64,000 bases of DNA from Ardenticatenaceae bacterium (GCA_020634435.1 JACKBS010000008.1:372001-436000), one strand, 5' to 3'. Shown: positions 8,770 to 17,253, counted from the first letter of the stretch. Made by a program: numbers and translations. The notes: generated from the sequence alone by a model not told the origin.

Positions 8770-9466
8770 TGATCTGCAAATATCCAGCGCGGGCCAGACC
8801 CCAGCCCAGGTACACCGTGTTCCAAAAATGCCACGCCTTGCCAAACGTGGCCCAGGCGATGGTGACGGCAAACAAGATCAGCAGCGTTGTGATGCGAACT
8901 TTGCCTTTGAACACGCCGCGAAACGAAGGGAAGGGAATGAGGCTAACCATTAAAAGCCCGCACACTACCATGATGCCCATGAGCCAGCTGGCAGGCAGTT
9001 CGTAGGTGAGAATGGTCATGTCGGAGACGACGGCTAAGGCGAGCGTGGCCCCAGCGGTGGAAATGGTGAGCCCGGCGGAGTCGCCGCGCCCGCTGGCTTT
9101 GGGCGGCAGCAAGTTAAATCGGGCCAATCGGTAAGCGCCAGCCAGAGCAAAAAAGACGGCCAGCACAGCGATGAGCGTGGTCGAGGCCACATCGGCCAGG
9201 TAAAGGTACATGAAGGCCAGCACGGTGGGCGCAGTTCCCAGACTGACCATATCTACGAGCGAATCCAGCTGCAAGCCAAAGGCCGACCCGGCGTTAAAGT
9301 AACGTGCCGACGCGCCATCGAACAGGTCCAGAATGTAGCTGGCCAAAATGAGCGAACCCGCAATGACCAGTTCGCCCGTGGCGGCTAGCAAAATAGCAAC
9401 GATGCCGCAGGTGAGGGAAATAAAAGTAATGCTGTTGGGGATGAGATAACGGTATTGACTTTTCAT
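8762..9466 (-). CDS. pssA: CDP-diacylglycerol--serine O-phosphatidyltransferase
   Basis: Makes phosphatidylserine from CDP-diacylglycerol and serine in the membrane. The 234-residue protein has the complete CDP-alcohol phosphotransferase signature: DLFDGASAR, eight residues, then G, three residues, D, three residues, D, ending LQLDSLVD. About six hydrophobic segments follow. The start overlaps the psd stop by four bases (ATGA) and the end overlaps the acyltransferase start, giving a tight operon. Neighbouring psd supports serine as the substrate. Confidence 0.92.
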   Translation of the reverse strand: MKSQYRYLIPNSITFISLTCGIVAILLAATGELVIAGSLILASYILDLFDGASARYFNAGSAFGLQLDSLVDMVSLGTAPTVLAFMYLYLADVASTTLIAVLAVFFALAGAYRLARFNLLPPKASGRGDSAGLTISTAGATLALAVVSDMTILTYELPASWLMGIMVVCGLLMVSLIPFPSFRGVFKGKVRITTLLILFAVTIAWATFGKAWHFWNTVYLGWGLARAGYLQINE

Positions 9467-10149
9467 GGCGTTTTGGTCAGTTGGGCAATTGGGGTGATGC
9501 CGCCGGTTACTTTGTCGCCAACTTTGACGAGCATTTGGGCCGTAGGCGGCAGGAAGAGATCGACGCGGGAGCTGAAGCGAATGAGGCCAAAGCGCTGGCC
9601 TGTTTGCACCGCATCGCCCGGCTTGAGGTAGTTAACGCAGCGACGGGCAAGGATGCCCGCGATTTGTTTGGTGAGGATACGGCCGTATCCCTCCGATTCG
9701 GTCACCATGGCAATGTACTCGTTCACTTCAGACGCTTCAGGGCGAAACGCTTGCAGAAACTTGCCCGGCTGGTGCTGTACAATGAGCACTTTGCCCGCCA
9801 GCGGCACCCGCTGCACGTGCACATCGGTGATGTCCAGGAACATGCTCATACGAATGACTTCTGCTTGCAGGTAGCGCCCTTCGGTTTCGGTGACAATTTC
9901 CACCACCTCGCCGTCGCCAGGGCCAAGCACAAGGCCCGGTTGGGCGTTGATTTGCCGGTTGGGATCGCGGAAAAAGTAGAGGATCAGCAGCCAGAGGAAA
10001 GCGGCTAGAAGCAAAAACAGACCAGTGATCCAGTTGGTAAATTGGAACCAGAGGAAAACGGCCGTTGCTAGCAAAATCGTAAAAAAAGCAATCGTGCCGC
10101 CGCCGCCTTCGGCAAAAGGCCAGGCCCGATCGCTGCCATAATTTGTCAT
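9463..10149 (-). CDS. psd: Phosphatidylserine decarboxylase proenzyme, short form
   Basis: Decarboxylates phosphatidylserine to phosphatidylethanolamine using a pyruvoyl group made by self-cleavage. The 228-residue short-type protein has two N-terminal hydrophobic segments (about 22-38 and 41-58), then FFRDPNR, the DVHVQRVPLAG block with the conserved His, and the C-terminal cleavage region RFGLIRFSSRVDLFLPP. The residue before the pyruvoyl-forming Ser is usually Gly (FGS); here it is Ser (codon AGC). The start at 10149 (MTNYGSDRAW) is chosen over a longer frame that enters an intergenic repeat. It is the first gene of the lipid operon. Confidence 0.9.
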   Translation of the reverse strand: MTNYGSDRAWPFAEGGGGTIAFFTILLATAVFLWFQFTNWITGLFLLLAAFLWLLILYFFRDPNRQINAQPGLVLGPGDGEVVEIVTETEGRYLQAEVIRMSMFLDITDVHVQRVPLAGKVLIVQHQPGKFLQAFRPEASEVNEYIAMVTESEGYGRILTKQIAGILARRCVNYLKPGDAVQTGQRFGLIRFSSRVDLFLPPTAQMLVKVGDKVTGGITPIAQLTKTP

Positions 10150-10161
10150 CGTTGTATCAAT

Positions 10162-10225
10162 CCACAGATTGCCCAGATTACGCAGAAAAAAGGTGAAAAA
10201 TCTGTGAGATCTGCGTAATCCGTGG
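10162..10225. repeat. Intergenic inverted repeat, CACAGATTACGCAGA family
   Basis: CCACAGATTGCCCAGATTAC and the near inverse ATCTGCGTAATCCGTGG form a hairpin in the divergent gap between psd and the gene at 10399. A related half-site lies at 63740-63766. The remainder of the gap up to 10398 shows no clear promoter. Confidence 0.7.
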
Positions 10226-10398
10226 AGAAGTGATTTTTTGAAGGTGATTGAAGCGGCGGCATTGTAACATTGCCACCAGACAGGGGCAAGGTAGCCTTGC
10301 GCTACAGCGCTTACCATTGTTTTCCTCGAACTTTAGTAGGTGGATCGTTGCCGAAACATTGTTCGCCGTGGGTACGGCCGTTTGGTAAACTTGCGCCC

Positions 10399-11745
10399 AT
10401 GATCAAACAAAAATCAACCTTCATTTGGGTGGGTCTGGTGGCGCTGGTGGTAGTGATTGCCGCCGTTTTTCTGGGCAACCGTTTGCTCAACGGCAATGGC
10501 AGCCTGCTGCGCAACGTGCAGGTAAGCGAGAGCGAAATCAGCCCTAACGCCGATGGCGACACCGACGCCACAACCATCTCCTACGAAATCTCGCGCAATG
10601 CGGCCGTTTCTATCTATTTTGAGAATGAGGCGGGCGACCGATTTTACTTCCGCCAGGAGAAACCGCGCGGCGCGGGCGAATATCGCGTGACCTTTAGCGG
10701 GGTGGTAGACCCATATACCTTGCCCGATGAGCAGATTGAAGGGGAAATTTTGTCGCGCTTGCTGCAAGACGGCCGTTACACCTGGTTTGTCAGCGCTACC
10801 GATGAAAAGGGCGATACCGAAACTGCTGAAGGGGAGCTGCTGGTAGCCGACGCCGATCCCGTGCTGCCCGACATTCGCGATTTTGCCCTGGATAAAACGG
10901 CCTTTACGCCCAATCGCGATGGCATTGATGACCGCGTGCAGCCAGTGTTTTACCTGGTCAAAGATGTAGCCCAGGTGCGTGTGTTCTTGCAAATGCCGGA
11001 TGGCAGCGAGGAACACATTAGCGAATATGAAACTGTTGTTGAGCCAAACGCCGAAGGGTGGCACAAATACGATTACGAGGGCGGGGTGGATGAAGGGGCT
11101 ACCCCGCCGGAAGATGGCACTTATCCGCTCATCGTGATTGCTCAGGATTTAGAAGGGCAGCAGGTGCGCGTGGAGCAGGAATTGACGATTGAATTTGGCG
11201 GTGTGCCGCGCGTGCGGGTTGTTTCTCCACCGGCGGGGGATACGGTGCATTGGGAGAATACGGCCGTTCCTCTCTGCGGCGTCTTTACCTTTACCTTGAC
11301 GGTAGAAAATTACGGCACCACGCCCATCCGCACCAGTGGACCGCTGCCCGGCACAATGTACGATTCTGACTGGAATTACAACACGCTGGGCTGGTTCACC
11401 AAGCCAGGTGTGTTCCGCCTGGGCATCGGCTTTGAAAACGAGCTGACCAACTATCCCTTTCGCTTCGCTCTGGGCAGCCCGGACGAACTGGAAGTGATTG
11501 ATGGGTATACCTATCTCATGCCGGGCTCGCGCGCGACCGTTACTGGCAGCATTCGCATGGTCGATGACTTTGGCGACCGCAATCCGCAAACCGTTTGGGC
11601 TGGGCTCATTCACGAGGATGTGGAGGTGGTCACTGCCTATGAACGGGTCGATCCGCAGGCGTTGACGGTAGATATGCCCGATGAAGACAACCTGCCCGAA
11701 TGTGAACCCCGCGAAGTGCCTGAGTGGCCCGTGGAGGGAAAGTAA
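10399..11745 (+). CDS. Membrane-anchored extracellular protein with FlgD-Ig-like modules
   Basis: The 448-residue protein has one N-terminal membrane segment (about 9-27, IWVGLVALVVVIAAVFLGN) and a long, acidic outside part. Two repeats open with the pattern SPNADGDTDATTISYEIS (about 47-64) and TPNRDGIDDRVQPVFYL (about 170-186), resembling the starts of FlgD-type Ig-like domains found in surface proteins. The C-terminal half is beta-rich and not recognised. The ATG at 10399 is the first start that precedes the membrane anchor. Likely a cell-surface structural or binding protein; no catalytic motif was seen. Confidence 0.65.
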   Translation: MIKQKSTFIWVGLVALVVVIAAVFLGNRLLNGNGSLLRNVQVSESEISPNADGDTDATTISYEISRNAAVSIYFENEAGDRFYFRQEKPRGAGEYRVTFSGVVDPYTLPDEQIEGEILSRLLQDGRYTWFVSATDEKGDTETAEGELLVADADPVLPDIRDFALDKTAFTPNRDGIDDRVQPVFYLVKDVAQVRVFLQMPDGSEEHISEYETVVEPNAEGWHKYDYEGGVDEGATPPEDGTYPLIVIAQDLEGQQVRVEQELTIEFGGVPRVRVVSPPAGDTVHWENTAVPLCGVFTFTLTVENYGTTPIRTSGPLPGTMYDSDWNYNTLGWFTKPGVFRLGIGFENELTNYPFRFALGSPDELEVIDGYTYLMPGSRATVTGSIRMVDDFGDRNPQTVWAGLIHEDVEVVTAYERVDPQALTVDMPDEDNLPECEPREVPEWPVEGK

Positions 11746-12048
11746 ATACCCCCACCCTAGCCCTCCCCCCTGCAAGGGTTCAGGAGAGGACAGGTATTCG
11801 CTTTGAGGCAAAACTCGCTCAATAAACGTGTCATTCCGAGGTCCTCCGAGGAATCTCTCCGCTTTGTAAGTCGGAAGATTCCTCACTTCGTTCGGAATGA
11901 TACCCCAAGTTGCGCTTCATTTTGTAGCCTATCCGCCCTTAACCCGTCTCAGGGTGAGGGTTGAAATGTTTTTCGTGAGCTATCGGTTAACCTCGAAGGA
12001 TTTTGATTGGCGGGTGGAAGCCGACAAGGTAAACTACAAATAGTTAAC
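11746..12048. repeat. Intergenic gap with two repeat-family copies
   Basis: At 11747-11797 is a G/C-skewed element (ACCCCCACCCTAGCCCTCCC, then its partial inverse) related to the perfect hairpin at 38308-38350. At 11821-11900 is a second GAGGTCCTCCGA-family copy with arms TGTCATTCCGAGGTCCTCCG and GATTCCTCACTTCGTTCGGA. The remainder, to 12048, has no supported gene. Confidence 0.7.
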
Positions 12049-12089
12049 AGGAGGTTGCCCAGTTGCCCAGCTGTGGCAGCCTCTTTTTT
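12049..12089 (+). terminator. Terminator-like hairpin directly before a lipoprotein gene
   Basis: GAGGTTGCC (12051-12059) pairs with GGCAGCCTC (12075-12083), with one G-T pair, and is followed by six T residues. It lies only 17 bases before the chosen start codon and buries an AGGAGG at 12049-12054. It could end upstream transcripts or attenuate the downstream gene. Confidence 0.6.
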
Positions 12090-12105
12090 ATGGATGGATA
12101 TGTCA

Positions 12106-13293
12106 ATGCGGCGCTTTTGGGGTTTGGGATTAACGATTATCGCCTTTGGCTTGTTGGCCGCGTGTGCCTCATCGCCCACGGTGGTGGAAGTAACCCGATT
12201 GGTGCCTGGCTCTACGGCCGTTTTCACTGCTGATCCTATCACAATTGATGTAGAAGTGACCCGCGTAGTGACCGAAACAGTGACCCAGGTTGAGACTGTG
12301 GTAGCCGAACGGCCGTCACCTGGCTCCGCGGAACGGCCGTTTCAGCTCCTATTTGCGCCGGTGGTGGATACGATTGTCATTAGCAATCGTGCCCAGGTGC
12401 TGGCCGATTGGTTGGCTGAGCAAACTGGGCAGCAGTTCCAGGTGGGCATTTTGGACAACGAGCAGCGGGTGATTGACCTGATGTGCGCCGCCCCTGCCGA
12501 AACGATTGGCTTTTTAACGGCCGTTGGTGCGGCGCTGGCCAATCAGCAGTGTGGGGCACAGGTGGTGAGTACGGCCGTACAAAACAACGGCCTCAGCTGG
12601 CAAGCAGGCATGATCGTGGTGCGCCGCGACAGCAATATCACCTCTCTGGAAGATTTGGACGGCAAAAGTTGGGCCATCCCCAGCGACACCAGCGTGCCCA
12701 ACAACTGGTATTTCCAGGCACTGCTGGCAGCGCAGGGCATTGAGCCAGGCGAAATCATTTCGGTTCCTGGCGATAACACGGCGATGCTGGCGGTGTTTAA
12801 CGGCGATGTTGATTTTGCCACCGGCACCTACTGGCCGCCCATCCTGCCCTTTGAAATGCGCGAATGGGTTTTTGGCGAGGATGATCCTGAAATTTGGCGG
12901 CAAACGGGCGCATCGCCCAGCCGCAGTGGGATTGGCTTTGTGGTAGTTCTGGGACGCCCCGACCAGGGTGGCTACCGCGTGCGCGACGCCCGCTCCGGCG
13001 TCTTTGATACCAATCAGGCCATCTTTGACGAGACGCGTATTTTGACGTTGAGCGCACCCATCCCCGCCGACTCGGTGGCTGTGGGCGGGGCATTTCCCTT
13101 TAGCACAGCGCAGCAGTTGGGGTCGCTGCTCAGCCAGTTTGCCGCCTCTGAGCCGTGCGCCGTTTCCCTGTGCGCCACTGATTTTTATGGCTGGACGGGC
13201 TTGGAAACGGCCGTACCCGCCAATTATGAACCGGTCCACTTTGTCATCGACACGCTGGGCTGGACGGATGAGGCGCTTTTATTGACAGATTAG
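12106..13293 (+). CDS. PhnD-like (phosphate/phosphonate-type) substrate-binding lipoprotein
   Basis: Predicted periplasmic-side binding lipoprotein of the PhnD/TauT superfamily. From the ATG at 12106 the signal peptide is MRRFWGLGLTIIAFGLLAAC with the lipobox Cys at 20. A Thr/Val-rich linker follows, then a two-lobed binding domain with NITSLEDLDGKSWAIPS, typical of the hinge region, and a later VFNGDVDFATGTYWPP. ATGs at 12094 and 12100 are also in frame; 12106 gives the best signal peptide. No ABC permease or ATPase gene is adjacent, so it is an orphan or acts as a sensor-like protein. Six copies of ACGGCCGT lie within it. Confidence 0.8.
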   Translation: MRRFWGLGLTIIAFGLLAACASSPTVVEVTRLVPGSTAVFTADPITIDVEVTRVVTETVTQVETVVAERPSPGSAERPFQLLFAPVVDTIVISNRAQVLADWLAEQTGQQFQVGILDNEQRVIDLMCAAPAETIGFLTAVGAALANQQCGAQVVSTAVQNNGLSWQAGMIVVRRDSNITSLEDLDGKSWAIPSDTSVPNNWYFQALLAAQGIEPGEIISVPGDNTAMLAVFNGDVDFATGTYWPPILPFEMREWVFGEDDPEIWRQTGASPSRSGIGFVVVLGRPDQGGYRVRDARSGVFDTNQAIFDETRILTLSAPIPADSVAVGGAFPFSTAQQLGSLLSQFAASEPCAVSLCATDFYGWTGLETAVPANYEPVHFVIDTLGWTDEALLLTD

Positions 13294-13390
13294 TCGGACG
13301 GACGCAGAGAGCGCAGAGTAAAGAGAGCTCTCAGAGATATCTGAGAACTCTTCTTCTCTCTCTTGTCTCTGTGTCCCTTCCAGGTTTTTT
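13294..13390. repeat. Intergenic repeat, CGCAGAGAGCGCAGAG family
   Basis: GGACGCAGAGAGCGCAGAGT is followed by a partially complementary CTTCTCTCTCTTGTCTCTGT. The same words form a stronger hairpin at 58715-58780. Confidence 0.65.
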
Positions 13391-14302
13391 ATGATTGATG
13401 TTGCGATAATTATCGTTAGTTGGAATGTGCGGGACTATCTGGTGCAGTGTCTGCGCTCGGTGTTTGCCGATTTGCAGCGCTCTCGGTTGCGCGGCGAAGT
13501 GTGGGTGGTGGACAACGCCTCCACGGACGGTACGGCCGATTTAGTGCGCTCCCTGTTCCCCAACGTGCATCTGATTGCCAACCAGCACAATCCGGGCTTT
13601 GGGGCGGCCAACAATCAGGGTATGGCTGCGGCCAAAGCGCATGGGCCGCGCTACTATTTTCTACTTAACCCAGATACAAGAGTGCATCCCGGTGCGCTGT
13701 TTGCACTGATCAATGCGCTGGAGGAGCGTCCTGATGGCGGCATGGCGGGTGCGCGGCTGGTGTATGGCGACGGCCGTTTCCAGCACAGCGCCTTTTATTT
13801 TCCTGGCCTGCGCCAGCTGGCGTTTGATCTGTTTCCCTTGCCTGCCCGCTTTTACGAGAGCCGCTGGAACGGCCGTTATCCCCAAACCAAACTGGCACGT
13901 GATGGCGAACCATTTGCCATCGATCACCCGCTGGGAGCGACAATGATGGTGCGGGCCGATGTGGCCGAGGCGACCAATGGGTTCGATGAATCATTCCACA
14001 TGTACTGCGAGGAAATCGACTGGAGCTGGCGTATTCAGGCGGCAGGCTGGCGCATTTACGCCGTTCCTTCCGCCGAGATTGTGCATTACGGTGGCGAAAG
14101 CACTCGCCAGGTACCAGCCACCTCGGTGATTAATTTGTGGCAAAGTCGGGCGCGGTTGTATGCCGAGATGTACGGCCGTTTTAAGCTCGCCATTGCCAGT
14201 AAAATGGTGCAAATTGCCATGCGCCGCCGCGCCAAAAGGGCCAACGATCCGCAGATGAAGCAGGCGTACGAAACCATCATCCAAATCTGGCGCGGAATTT
14301 GA
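13391..14302 (+). CDS. Glycosyltransferase family 2 (WbbL/rhamnosyltransferase-like)
   Basis: Adds a sugar to a cell-envelope glycan in the cytoplasm. The 303-residue GT-A protein has the N-terminal strand IDVAIIIVSWNVRDYL, VVDNASTDGT near 40, NPGFGAANNQG near 67 and the NPDT metal-binding motif near 96. An acceptor-side ED motif appears as CEEIDWSWR near 211. No membrane segments are evident. It is followed by a second GT2 of a different subfamily, suggesting a small surface-polysaccharide locus. Donor and acceptor sugars cannot be read from the sequence. Confidence 0.88.
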   Translation: MIDVAIIIVSWNVRDYLVQCLRSVFADLQRSRLRGEVWVVDNASTDGTADLVRSLFPNVHLIANQHNPGFGAANNQGMAAAKAHGPRYYFLLNPDTRVHPGALFALINALEERPDGGMAGARLVYGDGRFQHSAFYFPGLRQLAFDLFPLPARFYESRWNGRYPQTKLARDGEPFAIDHPLGATMMVRADVAEATNGFDESFHMYCEEIDWSWRIQAAGWRIYAVPSAEIVHYGGESTRQVPATSVINLWQSRARLYAEMYGRFKLAIASKMVQIAMRRRAKRANDPQMKQAYETIIQIWRGI

Positions 14303-14394
14303 TTTTGGACGTAGAGAACAGAGAGCCTACTGAGATCGGAGAGATCTTTGAAAAAATCTGTGCCAGTGTGCGTAATTTTTGATACAACTTCCGC
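14303..14394. repeat. Intergenic repeat-like gap
   Basis: Contains the words GACGTAGAGAACAGAGAG and AAAAATCTGTGCCAGTGTGC, matching the CGCAGAG and CACAGATT families in degraded form. No hairpin of high quality was found. Confidence 0.45.
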
Positions 14395-15153
14395 ATGAGT
14401 ACAAACCAGCAAGAACTAACGGCCGTAATTCTCACCCTGAACGAAGCCAGCCACATCACCGACTGCACCCAGTCGCTGAGCTGGGCGGATCGGGTTGTCG
14501 TATTTGATTCGTATAGCCAGGATGATACGGCCGTTTTAGCCCAAACCGTCGGTGCCGAATTGCACCAATCCAAATTTGAAAACTATGCCCAGCAGCGTAA
14601 CGCCGCACTAGACGCCATAAAAACCGACTGGGTCTTCTTTGTAGATGCCGATGAGCGCGGCACGCCGGAGCTAGGGCAGGAAATTCGCCAGGTGATCGCC
14701 GAACGGCCGGAGCGTGGTTGGTATGTGCCACGTCACAACTACATTTTTGGCAAGCTCACGCGCGGTGCAGGCTGGTATCCCGATCACCAGCTGCGCCTCT
14801 TCAAACATGGCTGCGTGCGCTACGAGCGGCCCGTCCACGAACTGGCGGTGGTAGATGGCGCAATTGGGTATTTGGAACGGCCGCTTATCCACTACAACTA
14901 CCGCGATCTGGCGCATTTTCAGGCCAAGCAGCGTGCCTACACCAGCTACGACGCCCGCATTTTGTATGATGAAGGCATTAAACCCAAACCGCACAACTAT
15001 ATTTTGCAGCCGCTGCGGCAGTTTTACTGGCGCTTTGTCACGCTGGATGGTTACAAAGACGGTTTGCATGGCCTGCGCCTGAGCCTGTACATGATGTACT
15101 ACGAATGGGTAAAGTATCGCAAGTTGGGCTGGTTTTGGCGGAAAAATAAGTAG
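14395..15153 (+). CDS. Glycosyltransferase family 2 (WaaE/KdtX-like)
   Basis: A 252-residue enzyme of the WaaE-like GT2 group. It has VILTLNEASHI at the N-terminus, FDSYSQDDT near 41, AQQRNAALD near 64 and the catalytic FVDADER near 82, then GWYPDHQLRLF and YERPVHE, typical of this subfamily. Known relatives transfer glucose or similar sugars to lipopolysaccharide core or other glycans. No lipid A genes are seen here, so the acceptor is probably another surface glycan (inference). Confidence 0.88.
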   Translation: MSTNQQELTAVILTLNEASHITDCTQSLSWADRVVVFDSYSQDDTAVLAQTVGAELHQSKFENYAQQRNAALDAIKTDWVFFVDADERGTPELGQEIRQVIAERPERGWYVPRHNYIFGKLTRGAGWYPDHQLRLFKHGCVRYERPVHELAVVDGAIGYLERPLIHYNYRDLAHFQAKQRAYTSYDARILYDEGIKPKPHNYILQPLRQFYWRFVTLDGYKDGLHGLRLSLYMMYYEWVKYRKLGWFWRKNK

Positions 15154-15230
15154 AGAAGTGAAAAGTGATAAGTGGGAAGTGATCAGTAATCATGAATTGT
15201 CCAATTACTCAATTACCCACTTGCAAAGGT
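15154..15230. repeat. Mixed intergenic repeats (AAGTGATAAGTG and AATTACCC words)
   Basis: GAAGTGAAAAGTGATAAGTG is followed directly by CCAATTACTCAATTACCCAC, so two word families sit side by side in the gap after the glycosyltransferase gene. Confidence 0.7.
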
Positions 15231-15238
15231 TTTTCCTT

Positions 15239-15475
15239 ATGGAATCAGTAGGTGTGGATTGCAACTTTAGTCAGGATGGGTTGGTGCAGGTAAAGAAGGT
15301 GCTGATCAACGGCCGTTGGCTGCCCGTGGGTCAAGGGCGGCAGTGGGGGGATGAAAACGGCCGTCATGTGCTCATTATGCTGCCCGGTAATGAAGTGCGT
15401 GAGCTGGTTTTGCAGCCAGGCACATTGCGCTGGTGGTTGGTGGGGACGAAAGATGGGGGCGTAACGGCCGTTTAG
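15239..15475 (+). CDS. Small hypothetical protein
   Basis: A 78-residue protein starting MESVGVDCNF. Upstream codons in the same frame fall in repeat DNA, so the ATG at 15239 is preferred. It is Trp- and Gly-rich (GRWLPVGQGRQWG, GTLRWWLVG) and looks like a compact beta barrel. I do not recognise the family. It holds three copies of ACGGCCGT, two of which encode its NGR tripeptides. Confidence 0.5.
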   Translation: MESVGVDCNFSQDGLVQVKKVLINGRWLPVGQGRQWGDENGRHVLIMLPGNEVRELVLQPGTLRWWLVGTKDGGVTAV

Positions 15476-15510
15476 CTATCTTTTCTTTAGTGGTTTGGGT
15501 TCGCTAGATT

Positions 15511-15774
15511 TTATTGCGGGAGAATACGGCCGCTTTCCTGTACATCAACGGGCACCCCATCAATTTGCCCAGGGATAATGTCTTCGGGAGCGAGCAAAGC
15601 GCGTGGCACTTTCTTTTCCACCAGCACCACCAGCACAACGTCGTTGGTGCGTGCTTGTTGGCGCTGCCGGAAGCCAATCCCCACGCCAACGACGTTGGCC
15701 TTGGCCATTAGCTCTCCCTCATGGGCCGCTTTGACGGCTTGAATATGCTCAAATGCTTCTTGTTGATCGCTCAT
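15511..15774 (-). CDS. Small protein resembling the N-terminal segment of trypsin-like peptidases
   Basis: The 87-residue protein contains ANVVGVGIGFRQ, VVLVVLVEKKVPRALL and IPGQIDGVPVDVQE. This order is typical of the region just before the catalytic domain in a group of bacterial trypsin-like peptidases (VVGVGIG, then K-P-x-x-x-L, then IPxxIDGVPVDV). No His/Asp/Ser protease region follows; the frame ends at ILPQ. It is either a free-standing form of this domain or a truncated remnant. The reading frame is intact and no downstream homologous sequence was seen. Confidence 0.55.
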   Translation of the reverse strand: MSDQQEAFEHIQAVKAAHEGELMAKANVVGVGIGFRQRQQARTNDVVLVVLVEKKVPRALLAPEDIIPGQIDGVPVDVQESGRILPQ

Positions 15775-15888
15775 CGGTATATCTTCACGTTAGGGCATTT
15801 TGCATTTTTGGGATGGGCAGGATGTGCGGTGCGTTGCCGATTGATGCGAGTATAGGTCAGGATGGCCGGGAATTCAAACCGGCCTGGT

Positions 15889-16569
15889 TTAGGTAGTCGG
15901 CGGTGGTGCTGTTTTTTGGCTCAGCCGCTCAATTTGCTGGGTTAGCATGGCTTTTGTGTCGGGGTTGAGGGTTTTGTCGCGGGCCTGGCGCAGCGTGTCC
16001 AGGCTGCGCTCAGCAAAGCCAAGCCGAGCGTAGCCATCGGCCAGGCGGCGCAGGATGGCCACGTTGCCCGGTGAGCGCCCTACGGCCCGCTGCCAATAGA
16101 GAACGGCCGTTGCCCACATGCCACGTTGCGCAAACAGCTTGCCCGCCTTATCCAGCACCAACGGGTCTTTCACGCGCTGATCAATCGCCGCGATGCGCCA
16201 CTGCTTTTCTCGCTTAAAATCACCCCCGGCCATCACGGTAAAATAGACGTTGAGAACCTGAAAAACGATAGTAAACAAGGAGGCCAAAACAACTTGCCAG
16301 GTGGGTATCACATCGGGCATGGCGGCAGGCGGAGCCCAAATTGCTGACCCAATGTTGCCAATGATCATGAGCACAAGGCCCAAAATGGCCAACCAGTAAG
16401 CCCATATCTGCCTAAAATAGAGTGCAACTATGAGACCGACAGTGAGGGCCAGGACAACCGCCATGTAAATCCAGATCAAGGATCTGATCAGCTTAAATTC
16501 TTCCCATGGAATTATCGCGTGAGACGCCAGGAAGGAGATGATGAAATATAACGATACCACGCCGAGCAC
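15889..16569 (-). CDS. Membrane protein with C-terminal TPR-like helices
   Basis: About 226 residues from the GTG at 16569. Four hydrophobic segments lie at about 1-15, 30-50, 58-80 and 90-112, then a soluble helical tail with TPR-like repeats (LFAQRGMWATAVLYWQRAV, GNVAILRRLADGYARLGF). The frame is open upstream to a TAG at 16603-16605, and translation as IIFRSIGHILFVLG continues the hydrophobic N-terminus, so the true start may be a rarer codon (ATT or CTG) just upstream. It lies directly below a TPR/zinc-ribbon gene and is probably co-transcribed with it. Confidence 0.62.
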   Translation of the reverse strand: MLGVVSLYFIISFLASHAIIPWEEFKLIRSLIWIYMAVVLALTVGLIVALYFRQIWAYWLAILGLVLMIIGNIGSAIWAPPAAMPDVIPTWQVVLASLFTIVFQVLNVYFTVMAGGDFKREKQWRIAAIDQRVKDPLVLDKAGKLFAQRGMWATAVLYWQRAVGRSPGNVAILRRLADGYARLGFAERSLDTLRQARDKTLNPDTKAMLTQQIERLSQKTAPPPTT

Positions 16570-16602
16570 AAACAGGATGTGCCCAATGCTGCGAAAAATA
16601 AT

Positions 16603-17106
16603 CTAGTTTTGCAGATGATGGGTGCGATTGGGGTAAATGGGTTCTTTGCCTACCATTTTTCTATGGCATTTGGGGCAGCGTTTGTCGCTGCGCTGCACAG
16701 GTTGGGCACAGTAGGCACATAGGTTGGCTGAACTGCTCCACGCATCTTCAAAATTTGGCTGATGCGGGTTGTTGGCCTCAGGTAGCTCCACGTCGTAGAC
16801 AGGTTGCTCCCACCGCTCGGGCGACTTTTGTTCGGGCGTGGGTGGTGATGCTGGTTGGGGTAAGGGGATTCCCAGCTTTTTTAGACCTTTTTGGGCAATT
16901 TGGTTGTTGGGGTTGATGGCTAAAACGTTTTCCAGGCAGATCTGGCGATCTTCTTTGGTTTGCACCGTACCGCTCAGCCAGAGCCAGGCGGTTTCATTTT
17001 TCTCGTCCTGTTCCACAATTTGCAGCAAAAGCTGGTGCGCTTTTTCTCGATCACCTGCTTTGGCTGCCTGAACGGCCGTCTTTAACAGTTGGCTTGTTTC
17101 TGTCAT
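16603..17106 (-). CDS. TPR protein with C-terminal zinc ribbon
   Basis: A 167-residue soluble protein starting MTETSQLLKT. Residues about 8-75 form TPR-like helices (AKAGDREKAHQLLLQIVEQ, WLWLSGTVQTKEDRQICLEN). A proline-rich linker follows, then a zinc ribbon with CAYC at about 131-134 and CPKC at about 147-150. This combination is frequent in Chloroflexota genomes; the role is not established. The upstream extension of the frame is rejected, since MTETSQ is the first plausible start. Confidence 0.7.
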   Translation of the reverse strand: MTETSQLLKTAVQAAKAGDREKAHQLLLQIVEQDEKNETAWLWLSGTVQTKEDRQICLENVLAINPNNQIAQKGLKKLGIPLPQPASPPTPEQKSPERWEQPVYDVELPEANNPHQPNFEDAWSSSANLCAYCAQPVQRSDKRCPKCHRKMVGKEPIYPNRTHHLQN

Positions 17107-17253
17107 GGTGTTTGTGTTCGCGGAACAAGGTGAGAGGCCTTGTCGCGTTCTTGATGGCACGCACCAAACTGCAAGGGGTGGCAGCAATGGATTAATCAGT
17201 GAAAAAGGCGGCAGCGGCTAGATTTTGTGCCGCTGCCGCCTTTCAGGGTAAGG

